Source: Streptomyces achromogenes
Lineage (GTDB): Bacteria; Actinomycetota; Actinomycetes; Streptomycetales; Streptomycetaceae
Assembly (NCBI RefSeq): GCF_030816715.1
Contig: NZ_JAUSYH010000001.1
Span: 8,246,001-8,310,000, forward strand
Direction of reading: 5' to 3'
Length of the DNA stretch: 64,000 nt
Made by a program: the position numbers and the translations under genes. This document shows positions 43,988 to 53,159 of the stretch, in pieces; the stretch's first letter is position 1, and each line of letters starts with the position of its first letter. Under the pieces are notes generated by a model. It saw only the letters and a program-made list of their open reading frames with translations. It searched no databases and had not been told where the DNA came from.

Positions 43988-44008
43988 CTAAACTAAGGCA
44001 AGCCTAAC
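43988..44008 (-). promoter_or_regulatory. Iron box (DmdR/IdeR-type) upstream of fprA
   Basis: On the minus strand the sequence reads TTAGGCTTGCCTTAG followed by TTTAGG, close to the actinobacterial iron-box consensus TTAGGTTAGGCTAACCTAA. It lies 45-65 bases upstream of the fprA start, where repressor binding would block the promoter. In streptomycetes the iron repressor is DmdR1. The match is by eye and has not been scored. Confidence 0.75.
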
Positions 44009-44032
44009 TCGGTACGCGGGTCCACTCTATGA

Positions 44033-44055
44033 GCTCATAAACCCCATTTATGAGC
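44033..44055. terminator. Hairpin between the sensor phosphatase end and fprA
   Basis: GCTCATAAA-CCCCA-TTTATGAGC is an exact nine-base stem with a five-base loop, and TATGAGCTCATA (44029-44040) is a separate overlapping palindrome. It lies 66 bases beyond the stop of the large SpoIIE phosphatase on the minus strand, so it is placed like a terminator. The AT-rich stem and second palindrome could equally be a regulator site for fprA. Confidence 0.45.
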
Positions 44056-44120
44056 GGACGCGGCTCCCCGAGCCCCGCCGCGGCGGAACACACGCCCGCA
44101 CGCCGGAGGCCCACGCCCCC

Positions 44121-46817
44121 TCAGGGCAGCGGCTGTTCGGCCCAGATGACCTTGCCCTTGGGCGTGTACCGGGTGCCCCAGCGCTCGGTGAGCTGCGCCA
44201 CCAGGAACAGTCCGCGCCCGCCCTCGTCGGTCATCGCCGCGTAACGCAGGTGCGGCGATGTGCTGCTGCCGTCCGAGACCTCGCAGATCAGCGTGCGGTC
44301 CCGCAGCAGGCGCACCCGCACGGGCCCGCTGCCGTAGCGGATCGCGTTGGTGACCAGCTCGCTGAGGATCAGCTCCGTCGCGAAGGACAGCTCGTCCAGG
44401 TCCCAGCGCGCCAGCTGCCGCATCGCCGCGGACCGCACCTCGCCGACCGCCGCCGGGTCCACCGGCACGTCCCACTCGGCGACGCGTTCGGCGCCCAGGG
44501 CCCGGGTGTGCGCGACGATCAGTGCGATGTCGTCGCCCTGCCGGGCCGGCAGCAGCGCGTCCACGACCGCCTGGCAGGTCTCCTCCGGCGAGCCGTCGGC
44601 GCTCCGCTCCAGCGCCGTGCGCAGCATCTCCAGACCGGTGTCGATGTCCCGCTCCCGGTCCTCCACCAGCCCGTCCGTGTACAACGCCAGCCGGCTGCCC
44701 TCGGCCAGCTCCAGCTCGACCGTCTCGAACGGCAGTCCGCCCAGCCCGAGCGGGAGCCCCGCGGGCACGTCGGCGTACTCGACCCGGCCGTCGGGATGCA
44801 CCACCGCCGGCGGGGGATGGCCGGCGCGGGCGATCGTGCAGCGCCGGGACACCGGGTCGTAGATGGCGTACAGACAGGTCGCCCCGGAGACGGCCGCGTT
44901 GCCCTGGTCGCCCGCCTCGTCCTGGTCGATGCGCGCCACCAACTCGTCGAGCAGACCCAGCAGTTCCTCGGGGGGCAGATCCAGTGCGGAGAAGTTGTGC
45001 ACCGCGGTGCGCAGCCGCCCCATGGTGGCCGCCGCGTGCAGCCCGTGTCCCACCACGTCACCGACGACCAGAGCGACCCGGGCTCCCGACAGGGGCAGCA
45101 CGTCGAACCAGTCGCCCCCCACACCGGCCTGCGCCGGCAGATACCGGTAGGCGATGTCCAGGGCGTTCTGCTCCGGCAGCGTACGGGGCAGCAGGCTCCG
45201 CTGCAGGGTGACGGCCATGCCGTGCTCGCGGGTGAAACGGCGCGCGTTGTCGATGGAGATGGCCGCCCGCGCCACCAACTCCTCGGCGAGCGCCACCTCG
45301 TCCGGATCGAACGGGTCGGGCCGCTCCGAACGCCAGAAACTGACCACGCCCAGGATCAGCGTGCCGGCCCGCACCGGCACCGTGATCAGCGAGTGGATGC
45401 CGAACTCCACGACCTGCTCGGTCCGTTCCAGGTCCTGGGCACGCCAGCCCGGCGCCCGGGACAGCCGGGCCTCCAGCACGGCCCGTGCCGTGCCCAGACT
45501 GCGGGCCTGCGGCGCGGAGTCGACGAACCGGATCCGGTCGCCCACCGCGTACAGCGGGGCGCCCTTGCGGATCCCGCTGACCGCCGTGCGCCGCAGCGTG
45601 CCCTGCGTCTGGGGCTCCTCGCCGTCCAGGACGGCGTCGAACAGGTCGACGGTCGCGAAGTCCGCGAACCTCGGCACGGCCAGCGCCGTCAGCTCCTCGG
45701 CCGTCCGGGTCACGTCCAGACTCGTCCCGATGCCGACCCCGGCCGCGTACAGCATGTCGAGACGCTCACGGGCCGCCTCCGCCCGCCCCGACAGGGCCCG
45801 CAGCTCGGTGGAGTCGCGCAGCGTCGCGACGCTGCCGGCCGGACCGCCCGCCAGGTGGGTGGGCCGCTGGTTGATCGCCAGCAGCCGTTCCCCGACCAGG
45901 TGCACCTCGTCGGTGACCATCCGCCCGGAGGCCAGCAGCCGGGCGGTCTCCCGGTCGAGTCCTAGCTCGAGGACCTGCCGCCGCTCGGCGTCCGGGGGCA
46001 GGTCGAGGAGCCGCTGTGCCTCGTCGTTGGCGAGCAGCAGATCGCCCTCGCCGCCGACGATGATCACGCCCTCCCGCACCGCGTGCAGCACGGCGTCGTG
46101 GTGCTCGTACATCCGCGTCATCTCGCGCGGCCCGAGACCGTGCGTCTGGCGCTGCAGCCGGCGGCTGACCAGCGCGGTGCTCGCCGTGGCCAGCAGCAGG
46201 GCGAGTGCCGCGCTGCCGAGGACGAGCGGCAGCTGCCGGTCGGCGTTGCCGCCCACGTGCTCGGTCGTGATGCCGGACGACACCAGCCCGACCACCTGCC
46301 CGTCGGGCGCCTTCACGGGGACGACCGCCTGGACCAGCCGGCCGATGGTCCCGTTGACCTCCTCGACCACGACGCCGCCGTCCAGCGCCGGTTGGAGGGT
46401 CCCGACGAACTTCTTGCCGATGCGGTCCGGCTTGGGATGCGTGTAGCGGATGCCGTCGGTGTTCATGACGACGATGAAGTCCATGTCCGAGGCCTTGCGG
46501 GCGGCCTCGGCCCTGGGCTGCAGAACGGCCGTCGGATCCGGGCTGTTCAGCGCCTCCACCATGCCCGGCGAGTTCGCGAAGGTCTCCGCGACGGCCACGG
46601 AGCGGTTGCGGGCCTCCTGCGTGCTGTCGTGCCGCACCTGCAGCAGCAGCGCCACCACGGCCGCCACGACCAGCAGCAGCACGATGACCACCTGCAACAC
46701 GAACACCTGCGCGGCGAGACTGCGCCCGCCCAACGTGGTCTCGGGAGCACGCCGACCCCGCGGGCCCCGGGGACCACGGGCCTGACGGGCATCCGAGCGC
46801 CCCAGGAGTCGGACCAT
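44121..46817 (-). CDS. Multidomain sensor phosphatase: extracytoplasmic Cache-like, PAS, GAF, SpoIIE, HATPase
   Basis: 898 residues. A membrane helix at about 36-60 and a second at about 200-225 flank an extracytoplasmic sensor resembling the CitA/DcuS single-Cache domain (MDFIVVMNTDGIRYTHPKPDRIGKKF). A PAS domain (about 245-340), a GAF domain (about 365-540) and a SpoIIE domain (about 565-760; GGDWFDVLPL, GDVVGHGLHAA, ALYTDGLVEDRERDID) follow. A C-terminal histidine-kinase-like ATPase (ELILSELVTNAIRYG, EGGRGLFLVAQL) resembles the anti-sigma kinase RsbW. One protein thus joins an anti-anti-sigma phosphatase and an anti-sigma kinase behind an external sensor. This design is frequent in Streptomyces but not characterised for this example. 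Confidence 0.92.
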   Translation of the reverse strand: MVRLLGRSDARQARGPRGPRGRRAPETTLGGRSLAAQVFVLQVVIVLLLVVAAVVALLLQVRHDSTQEARNRSVAVAETFANSPGMVEALNSPDPTAVLQPRAEAARKASDMDFIVVMNTDGIRYTHPKPDRIGKKFVGTLQPALDGGVVVEEVNGTIGRLVQAVVPVKAPDGQVVGLVSSGITTEHVGGNADRQLPLVLGSAALALLLATASTALVSRRLQRQTHGLGPREMTRMYEHHDAVLHAVREGVIIVGGEGDLLLANDEAQRLLDLPPDAERRQVLELGLDRETARLLASGRMVTDEVHLVGERLLAINQRPTHLAGGPAGSVATLRDSTELRALSGRAEAARERLDMLYAAGVGIGTSLDVTRTAEELTALAVPRFADFATVDLFDAVLDGEEPQTQGTLRRTAVSGIRKGAPLYAVGDRIRFVDSAPQARSLGTARAVLEARLSRAPGWRAQDLERTEQVVEFGIHSLITVPVRAGTLILGVVSFWRSERPDPFDPDEVALAEELVARAAISIDNARRFTREHGMAVTLQRSLLPRTLPEQNALDIAYRYLPAQAGVGGDWFDVLPLSGARVALVVGDVVGHGLHAAATMGRLRTAVHNFSALDLPPEELLGLLDELVARIDQDEAGDQGNAAVSGATCLYAIYDPVSRRCTIARAGHPPPAVVHPDGRVEYADVPAGLPLGLGGLPFETVELELAEGSRLALYTDGLVEDRERDIDTGLEMLRTALERSADGSPEETCQAVVDALLPARQGDDIALIVAHTRALGAERVAEWDVPVDPAAVGEVRSAAMRQLARWDLDELSFATELILSELVTNAIRYGSGPVRVRLLRDRTLICEVSDGSSTSPHLRYAAMTDEGGRGLFLVAQLTERWGTRYTPKGKVIWAEQPLP

Positions 46818-46885
46818 GTGCTCATGTCTACACTGCCCGGCCTCCTGAGGCGAGAGCCGTCACCCAGGGTGACAGTGCGCGCCGC

Positions 46886-49615
46886 TCAGCCCCGCCGCGG
46901 CGGCTTCGGCCCCGGCCCGGCCCGGTCGCGCCGGGTGGCAAGCAGGAGTGCGATGTCGTCGAACCGGTCCGCCGACCGGCGGGCCGCCGCGGTCAGCAGG
47001 TCCGCCACACCGGCGAGCGAGGGGCCGGCGCCGCCGGTGGCCTCGGGCGGGGTGCCGGGGTTCCCCGCGGCCGGGCGGCGTCGTGCTCCGCCGGCCTCGG
47101 CCAGCGCACTGCGCAGCGCGGCGATGCCCTCGTCGATGTCGTGGCCGGGCTGTTCGACCAGCCCGTCCGTGTAGAGGGCGAGGATCGCGCCCGGCTCCAG
47201 CAGCAGTTCGGTCACCGGATAGTGGGCGCGCGGATCCACCCCCAGGACCACCCCGCCGGGCAGGTCCACCACGTCGGTCCGGCCGTCGGGGTGGCGCAGC
47301 AGCGGGGGCAGATGCCCGGCGCGGGCCGCCCGGGCGCGGCCTGTGGACGGGTCCAGCCGGATGTAGCAGCAACTGGCGAACTGACCGGGGTCCAGGTCGA
47401 TGAGGAGGTGGTTCGTGCCGCCCATGACCTCCTCGGGGGGCCGGTCCCCGAGCGCGAACGCGCGTACCGCGCTGCGCAGTTGGCCCATGGTCGCCGCGGC
47501 CTGCACCCCGTGGCCCTGGACGTCCCCGATGACCAGGGCGAGCCCGTCCCCGGCCTCCACCACGTCGTACCAGTCGCCGCCCACGTCCATGCCCTCGGTG
47601 CCCGGCAGATAGCGCCCCGCGGTCTCCACGCGCGCGTGCTGCGACAGCCGGCGGGGGAGCAGGGCCTGCTGCAGGCCGCGCGCGAGGGCCGCCTCGGTGT
47701 CGTAGCGCTGGGCCTTCTCCATCGCGTGGGCGATGAGCCCGGCCAGCGCGGTCAGCACCGTGCGTTCCTTGGACCCGAAACTGCGCGGACGGTCGAAGCC
47801 GAGGATGCACGAGCCCACCGGTCGGCCCGAGGCGATCAGCGGGAGGAAGGCGCGGGCGCCCTCCTCCGCGTCGAGCTCGATACCGGGGTAGGCGTCGGCC
47901 AGCTGCTGCATCGAGTCGAAGAAGAGCGGCCGGCCCGTGGTGAGCGTCTCCACGCCGGGCAGCCGGGCGTCCAGGGCGACCCCCTCGAACGGCGCCAGGA
48001 AGCCCTCGGGGAACCCGGACTCCCAGGCCAGGTACAGATGCCGCTCCTGAAGCAGGTAGATGGCCAGCCGACGGCCGCCGAACGCGGGCAGCAGCTCCTG
48101 CATGACCACCGCCGACACCTGCCGGGCGGTGACCGCCTCCGTCAGCGCGATGGCCAGCACGATCGGCCGGTACAGCGGGGCCGCCGAGGCGGCGGCGTCC
48201 GGTGCGGGAGCGTCCGGGCCGGTGGCCTCGGGGACGTCGTCGTGCGGGACACGGTCGGCGGGCACGGCCTTGCAGGTGACGAGATCCGCGCCCGGGTACA
48301 GCGACATCCGCAGCCAGTCGCCCTCGTACGGACGGGGCGTCGCGGGCTCCTTCGCCACGGCGGGCAGCCGCACGTCGAAGTGGGCGGGCTCGGGCGACAG
48401 CAGGACACCCCGCAGGTGCTCCTCGTACGGGGGCTGGTTCAGCCACGGCACGGCCTCCCACAGCGGCCGTCCGACCAGCAGCTCCCGCGGCACGCCCAGC
48501 AGGTGGCCGGCCCGGGGATTGGCGTAGACGACGAGGCCCGTCCGGTCGAGGCAGAACACGCCCTCAGGGAGCAGATCGGCCGCCCCGTCGGCCAGCGCGC
48601 CCGGCCCCGGGTCCAGGAGGACCCCGGCGACGGGGCGCGGTGCGTCGGAAGAGGCAGAGGCCCCGCCGCCGTCCGACGCGGCGGGCCCCCCGGATTCCGG
48701 CGCCCCCCAGGTCTCCCCGGTCGCCGGGCCCCGCTCCTGTGCCTCCCCGGCGCGCACGGCGGGCCGCGCGGGTGCGGCGGCCGGGCCGATGCTCGCGGCT
48801 TCCGCCTCCGTCGCAGGCCACAGATCCAGCAACCGCAGACCGCCCGCGGCCGTCCGCACCTGGATCGGCAGCGACGGGGGCCGGCCCAGGGCCGTGCGGT
48901 GCAGCAGGCCGGGCAGGCGGTGGGCGTCCGCCGGGTCGACGGCCCGGGCCAGGGCGTCCAGCGTGCCGGGGAAATCGCCGGCCGGCAGACCAAGCAGCTC
49001 ACAGGCGCGCGCGTCCACGGCCAGGGCGCCGGTCACCTGGTTCCAGGCGAACCGCCCGACGCGCCCCGGGGCAGGTCCGGCGGCCGGTGGACGCACGCAC
49101 AGCGGCGCGTCGTCCCAGGTGACGGTCCCGCCGTCCGCGTCCAGCCGCAGCAGGTCCGCGGCCAGGGCGTCCGCGACGGCCGACAACCGCTCGCCCTCCG
49201 CCTGCACCTCCGCCGCGTCGGCCGCCGACGCCCGCAGCACGGTCAGCACCCCGAAGGCCCGGTCCTCCGCCACGACGGGCACATGCAGCGACCCGAACTG
49301 GAAGGGGAGTCCGGCCGCGAACTGCGGATAGCGCCGCATCACCTCCGTGGCGTTCGCCAGCACCACCGGAACGCCCGTCCGGTGCACGTCGGCCACCGGG
49401 AACGGCCGGTCCACGTTCACCCGCCACCAGGGACGGAACAGCTGGCCGGGCAGCCCGGAGAGGACCGCGAGGCGCAGCAACCCGGAGCTCCCCGAGCGCA
49501 GGTAGACGCCCGCCGCGCGCCCGGCCGTCGTCCGCAGCGCGTCCGTGACGGCCCCGGTCAGCAGCGCGGGCGGCGGTCCGGACGGCTTCCGCTCGTCCCT
49601 GGCGCTCCCAGTCAT
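46886..49615 (-). CDS. Multidomain GAF-PAS-PAS-GAF-SpoIIE phosphatase
   Basis: 909 residues from ATG 49615 (GAGGTAGGG upstream). There is no membrane helix. Approximate domains: GAF (20-150), PAS (190-290), a Pro/Ala/Ser/Glu linker, PAS (350-440; CLDRTGLVVYANPRAGHLLG), GAF (500-660; AIYLLQERHLYLAWESGFPEG), and SpoIIE (690-890; GGDWYDVVEAGDG, GDVQGHGVQAA, ALYTDGLVEQPGHDIDE, FDDIALLLA). It would dephosphorylate an anti-anti-sigma factor in response to cytoplasmic signals such as redox, light or small ligands. It lies 68 bases upstream of the second phosphatase on the same strand, so the two may be co-expressed. Confidence 0.9.
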   Translation of the reverse strand: MTGSARDERKPSGPPPALLTGAVTDALRTTAGRAAGVYLRSGSSGLLRLAVLSGLPGQLFRPWWRVNVDRPFPVADVHRTGVPVVLANATEVMRRYPQFAAGLPFQFGSLHVPVVAEDRAFGVLTVLRASAADAAEVQAEGERLSAVADALAADLLRLDADGGTVTWDDAPLCVRPPAAGPAPGRVGRFAWNQVTGALAVDARACELLGLPAGDFPGTLDALARAVDPADAHRLPGLLHRTALGRPPSLPIQVRTAAGGLRLLDLWPATEAEAASIGPAAAPARPAVRAGEAQERGPATGETWGAPESGGPAASDGGGASASSDAPRPVAGVLLDPGPGALADGAADLLPEGVFCLDRTGLVVYANPRAGHLLGVPRELLVGRPLWEAVPWLNQPPYEEHLRGVLLSPEPAHFDVRLPAVAKEPATPRPYEGDWLRMSLYPGADLVTCKAVPADRVPHDDVPEATGPDAPAPDAAASAAPLYRPIVLAIALTEAVTARQVSAVVMQELLPAFGGRRLAIYLLQERHLYLAWESGFPEGFLAPFEGVALDARLPGVETLTTGRPLFFDSMQQLADAYPGIELDAEEGARAFLPLIASGRPVGSCILGFDRPRSFGSKERTVLTALAGLIAHAMEKAQRYDTEAALARGLQQALLPRRLSQHARVETAGRYLPGTEGMDVGGDWYDVVEAGDGLALVIGDVQGHGVQAAATMGQLRSAVRAFALGDRPPEEVMGGTNHLLIDLDPGQFASCCYIRLDPSTGRARAARAGHLPPLLRHPDGRTDVVDLPGGVVLGVDPRAHYPVTELLLEPGAILALYTDGLVEQPGHDIDEGIAALRSALAEAGGARRRPAAGNPGTPPEATGGAGPSLAGVADLLTAAARRSADRFDDIALLLATRRDRAGPGPKPPRRG

Positions 49616-49759
49616 CGGCCCTACCTCGTCCGTGCGCCGCCGCGTGGGGCGACACAGCAAGAATGCGCCACATGTGACCGGATGTGCATCCGCTCGCCGG
49701 GAGAAATGAGCGCCGGACGGGGTAACCGGCCGCCGCAAGCACGCGCACCCTGCTCGGCG

Positions 49760-49799
49760 GCTGACCGGCTGACCGGCTGACCGGGTGACCGGGTGACCG
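49760..49799. repeat. Five tandem copies of an 8-base unit
   Basis: Three copies of GCTGACCG are followed by two of GGTGACCG, with no spacers. The tract lies in the 210-base gap between the SpoIIE phosphatase start and the lipoprotein gene end. Eight-base units with TGACCG are prone to slippage, so copy number may vary between strains. Confidence 0.85.
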
Positions 49800-49825
49800 G
49801 CTCCGGGAGGCCGGACGGGCGGGCG

Positions 49826-50536
49826 TCAGCCGGTGGTGTGCAGGGTGCTCTTGGCGAGCTCGTAGGCGGGGAGCATCGCCTCGTGCTCGCCGGTGTCCAT
49901 ACCGCCCAGGTGGAGGACGACGGGGCCCTTCGACGTGGTGACGGCGAAGGCGTGCTCCTGCTTGCTCTCCTCGAGGAGCTTGCTCGTGGTGGTGTACTCG
50001 ACCTCGACGCCGGTGACGTCACCTGCTTCGACCTCGCGGTACACGGCCCCGCTCGCCTCCTGCTCGGCGGCCACGAACTCCTTCAGCACGGTCCGCGCGT
50101 CGGCCTTGCCGGGAGCACCGGTCCACACCCGGAGGAACCCGATCTTGCCGGCGGGCTTCGCGTCGATCTCGCAGGCCGCGGTGACCGGGCCCTGGTGCAG
50201 GAACAGGTCCCCGAATTCGGCCAGGTCCGTGCCGGCGGCGGACGCGTCCACTGAGTCGACGGCCTCGGCCTTCCAGAACTCCGCGATGTCGAAGGCGACC
50301 GGAAGCTCACAGGCGGACCCGGCGGCCCCCACCGACCCCCCGCGCTTCGCGACCTTCACGCCGCTCTTCCCGGACGTCCCGGTCGCGGCGTCCGAGCCCT
50401 CCCGCTCGGTCGTGCACCCCGTCACCAACCCCGTCACCAGTCCGGTCGCCAGGGCCGCCAGGGTCACCCCCCGCCGAAGCCTCCCCGCGTGCCCCCCACG
50501 ACCCGCGTGTCCCGCGTTCCCCACCCCAAAGCGCAC
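49826..50536 (-). CDS. Putative lipoprotein
   Basis: 236 residues from GTG 50536. A twin-arginine-free signal of about 40 residues ends in a lipobox GLVTGC, cysteine at residue 41. After a Thr/Ser/Gly/Lys linker the body is a mixed alpha/beta domain (CELPVAFDIAEFWKAEAVD, GKIGFLRVWTGAPGKADARTVLKEFVAAEQ, GVEVEYTTTSK). This looks like the small Streptomyces lipoproteins of unknown role, roughly LppX- or DUF-like in general shape, but no family can be named. It probably sits on the outer face of the membrane. Confidence 0.75.
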   Translation of the reverse strand: MRFGVGNAGHAGRGGHAGRLRRGVTLAALATGLVTGLVTGCTTEREGSDAATGTSGKSGVKVAKRGGSVGAAGSACELPVAFDIAEFWKAEAVDSVDASAAGTDLAEFGDLFLHQGPVTAACEIDAKPAGKIGFLRVWTGAPGKADARTVLKEFVAAEQEASGAVYREVEAGDVTGVEVEYTTTSKLLEESKQEHAFAVTTSKGPVVLHLGGMDTGEHEAMLPAYELAKSTLHTTG

Positions 50537-50714
50537 CGCTGTGTCTCCTCTCCGGGCCGGCGCGTTGCCGGCGGAGCACTGTAACCGAGAGGTGCGCCGC
50601 CCTCGCCACCGAGATTCGCACCACCGGGCCGCACCCCGTGACGTCCCGTGACGCGGACGAGTGACATGCCGTCATATCGGCGTTCCCATGGGGCGAACGG
50701 GAACCCATAGCCGC

Positions 50715-51251
50715 ATGAGCAAGACCGCACTGATCGTCATCGACATGATCAACACCTACGACCATCCGGACGCGGAGCTGCTGCTGCCGTCCGCCGACAG
50801 GGTGGTCCCGGTGATCGCCGGTCTCCTCGCACGGGCCCGCGACGCGGGCGTGCCCGTCGTCTACGTCAACGACAACTTCGGCCAGTGGCGCTCCCACCAC
50901 GGCGAACTCCTGGACACGGCGCTCGCCGGCCGGCACACGGCACTCGTCGAGCCGCTGGTGCCGGACGAGCAGTCCCTCTTCGTCGTCAAGGCGCGGCACT
51001 CGATCTTCTTCGAGACCCCGCTGTCGTACCTCCTCCACCAGGAGGGAATCGACCACGTCGTGCTCTGCGGCCAGGTCACGGAACAGTGCGTGCTCTACTC
51101 CGCCCTCGACGCCCACATCCGCCATATCGAGGTGACCGTCCCCCGGGACGCCGTCGCCCACATCCAGGCCGACCTGGCGGACGCCGCGCTCAGCATGATG
51201 CGGCGCAACATGGGCGCCCGGGTGTGCGACAGCGACGAGCTGTGGAACTGA
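50715..51251 (+). CDS. Isochorismatase-like cysteine hydrolase
   Basis: 178 residues from ATG 50715; an in-frame ATG at 50688 also exists, and neither has a strong ribosome site. The catalytic triad of the cysteine hydrolases is visible: D10 (LIVIDMINTY), K92 (VVKARHSIFF) and C125 (CGQVTEQCVLYSALDA). The cis-peptide region precedes the cysteine. The family includes nicotinamidases, N-carbamoylsarcosine amidases and isochorismatases. The short size and lack of a metal-binding DxHxxxH motif disfavour a classic nicotinamidase. Substrate unknown. Confidence 0.88.
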   Translation: MSKTALIVIDMINTYDHPDAELLLPSADRVVPVIAGLLARARDAGVPVVYVNDNFGQWRSHHGELLDTALAGRHTALVEPLVPDEQSLFVVKARHSIFFETPLSYLLHQEGIDHVVLCGQVTEQCVLYSALDAHIRHIEVTVPRDAVAHIQADLADAALSMMRRNMGARVCDSDELWN

Positions 51252-51313
51252 ACGGCCCGGCAGAGCACGGCGGCTGACGGCCGGACACACCACCACCGAG
51301 GGGCACATCACAC

Positions 51314-51424
51314 ATGGCAGAGCTGACCCGACGCACGGACGTCGCCACCCTGCCCAGGCCCACCCTGCCGGGCGCCGACCAGACCTTCCCCGTCCAGGAG
51401 ACGGGCCCCCGCCCGCAGCGCTGA
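51314..51424 (+). CDS. Possible 36-residue small protein
   Basis: An ATG-started ORF begins MAELTRRTDVATLPRP, 63 bases after the isochorismatase-like gene, with GAGGGG at a somewhat long distance upstream. The reading frame is short but its codon use is that of the real genes. It may be a true small protein, or the intact N-terminus of a longer gene whose remainder has been lost: the next 80 bases carry no continuation. No family recognised. Confidence 0.35.
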   Translation: MAELTRRTDVATLPRPTLPGADQTFPVQETGPRPQR

Positions 51425-51507
51425 CGCGTCGGCCCGGGCGTCCGACGACCCGGTCGCCCGAACCGTGTCCCCGTCCGTGTCCCGTCCGTGGCGCGAGCGT
51501 GGACCGG

Positions 51508-52008
51508 TCAGTCCGGCGCGGCCGCGGCCGGGGGGTCTGCGCGCGTAGACAGCGCACAGTCCCGGGGGAGGAAGAACAGGGCGCAGATGCGCAGCGGCCC
51601 GGACCCCCGGTTCTCCGCCATGTGGACGCCCCGCGGCCCCACCGGCTCCACGATGCAGGCCCCCGTGGGCGTCACGCACTCGGAGCCGTCCGCCAGGGTC
51701 CGGGTCAGCACCCCGGCCGTCACGACGGCGACGACCCGGCCGTCGTGGTAGTGCCAGGGCAGCGTGCCGCCCGGCGGGATCTCGTAGTCGGCGACCACCA
51801 CTCTGGTGCCCTCGGGCGCGGCCAGGGCGAGTCGTTCGGTGAGGAGGCCGTCGGCGAGCAGAACCGGGGCGGGTTCGGCGGCGGCCCGGCTCCCGACGGG
51901 CGGACGGCAGTTCACGCGGCGGTCGCCCGGAGCGGCGGGGGGCCCGGGGCGCCGGGCCCGCCGGAGCCCCCCGGGGCCCGCCGTGTCCGGTAAGTCGGCT
52001 GGGGTCAT
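51508..52008 (-). CDS. Cupin-domain protein
   Basis: 166 residues if ATG 52008 is used (AGCGGA upstream); a GTG at 52032 is also possible. A disordered Pro/Arg-rich N-terminus of about 50 residues precedes a small cupin: VVVADYEIPPGGTLPWHYHDGRVVAVVTAGVLTRTLADG, with an HxHD pair of the first cupin motif, then VEPVGPRGVHMAENRG for the second. One metal ion is likely to be bound by the histidines. Single-domain cupins of this kind are sensors or small dioxygenase-like enzymes. Function unknown. Confidence 0.75.
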   Translation of the reverse strand: MTPADLPDTAGPGGLRRARRPGPPAAPGDRRVNCRPPVGSRAAAEPAPVLLADGLLTERLALAAPEGTRVVVADYEIPPGGTLPWHYHDGRVVAVVTAGVLTRTLADGSECVTPTGACIVEPVGPRGVHMAENRGSGPLRICALFFLPRDCALSTRADPPAAAAPD

Positions 52009-52188
52009 GTTCCGCTGGTCAGTGCGTTCCACAGCCGTGACAGTAACCCACCCGTGTCACACGGGGGTGGGTGATGGCCGGGTGACCGGGAGTCAAGGCC
52101 GGCCCGCCGAGTGATCCTGCCGCCCGCTCTGTGCGTCTCTCAGGGCGGGACTCGCACACACCCCGTGCGACGAGTGGTTGGGGAGACC

Positions 52189-53001
52189 ATGAGCATGCTG
52201 CGCCTGCGCCCGGAAGTGGATTGGCCTCACGAGGGCCGCGCCGGTGGCGAGCCTCGCGCCGACAGCACCGCGACGAAGCCGCCCGCCAACCCGCTCCGCC
52301 GGGCTGCCGCATTCGCCGGCCGCACGTTGCGGGGCGAGTGGCACGGCATCGTCGTCGACCCCGTGCGGCAGCTCGTCCGGCGCGGGCCCGCCGCGCTGCT
52401 GCTGGCGGTCGTCGCCTGCGTGGGCGTGATCTTCTTCCACGGCATCGCCCAGCACCCCGTGGGCGCGGTGGCGGTGCGTCTGCTCGGAGGGGTCCAGGGC
52501 GACCTGCCTCTGTGGCTGGCCCTGCTGCGCACCCCGGTCTCCCTGTACGTCCCGGCCCTCGACCTGCCGGTGTGGGCCGGCATCACCCAGTTGTTCCTCG
52601 CCTTCGCCTTGGCGGAGCTGGCCCTCGGACGTCGCCGGACCCTGCTGATCGCCTATGCCTCCACCCTGGCCGGCACCCTCACCGTGCGGGTGATGCTGGC
52701 GATCGGACCCGGCCCGTGGGGCCTCGGACTGCCGCCGGAGGCCGGACAGGTGCTCGACACCGGACCGTCCGCCGCGGTCGTCGGGCTCTTCACCTATCTG
52801 TCCGTCGTCCGCCGCGCGCCCGTCGTGTTCACGCTCACCGGCGGTTCGATGGTGTGGGAGTCGATAGCCAAGCCCAACCTCGCCGGCCGCGAGCACCTGA
52901 TCGCCGTGGCCGCCGCCGTCGTCATGGGTCTGCTGCAACTGCGTGCGGACCGCAGGCGGCAGGCTCGGCGGCCCGGCCTCGCGGATGCTCCGGCGGGATG
53001 A
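52189..53001 (+). CDS. Rhomboid-like integral membrane protein
   Basis: 270 residues from ATG 52189 behind TGGGGAG; upstream in-frame codons belong to the intergenic region. After a 60-residue cytoplasmic segment there are about six helices. PSAAVVGLFTYLSV and the following glycine-rich helix (TLTGGSMVWESIAK) resemble the rhomboid-like family of actinobacteria. The true rhomboid serine motif GxSG is replaced by TGPSAAV, so catalytic activity is uncertain. The gap upstream (52009-52188) holds an imperfect GT-rich inverted repeat around 52049-52075. Confidence 0.65.
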   Translation: MSMLRLRPEVDWPHEGRAGGEPRADSTATKPPANPLRRAAAFAGRTLRGEWHGIVVDPVRQLVRRGPAALLLAVVACVGVIFFHGIAQHPVGAVAVRLLGGVQGDLPLWLALLRTPVSLYVPALDLPVWAGITQLFLAFALAELALGRRRTLLIAYASTLAGTLTVRVMLAIGPGPWGLGLPPEAGQVLDTGPSAAVVGLFTYLSVVRRAPVVFTLTGGSMVWESIAKPNLAGREHLIAVAAAVVMGLLQLRADRRRQARRPGLADAPAG

Positions 53002-53159
53002 CGGCCGGCGGCGCCCCGTGCGCGGTGAGGCGCGGGAGACGCGGCTTGCCTGAGATCTTGCTGTGAATTCGCCGTGCGGTTGAACACATCGGCGTCCGGC
53101 AGCGTATGAGGCCGGGGGATTTCATGTCCGTGGCCGCCGACGACGCGTAGGAGCACTCC

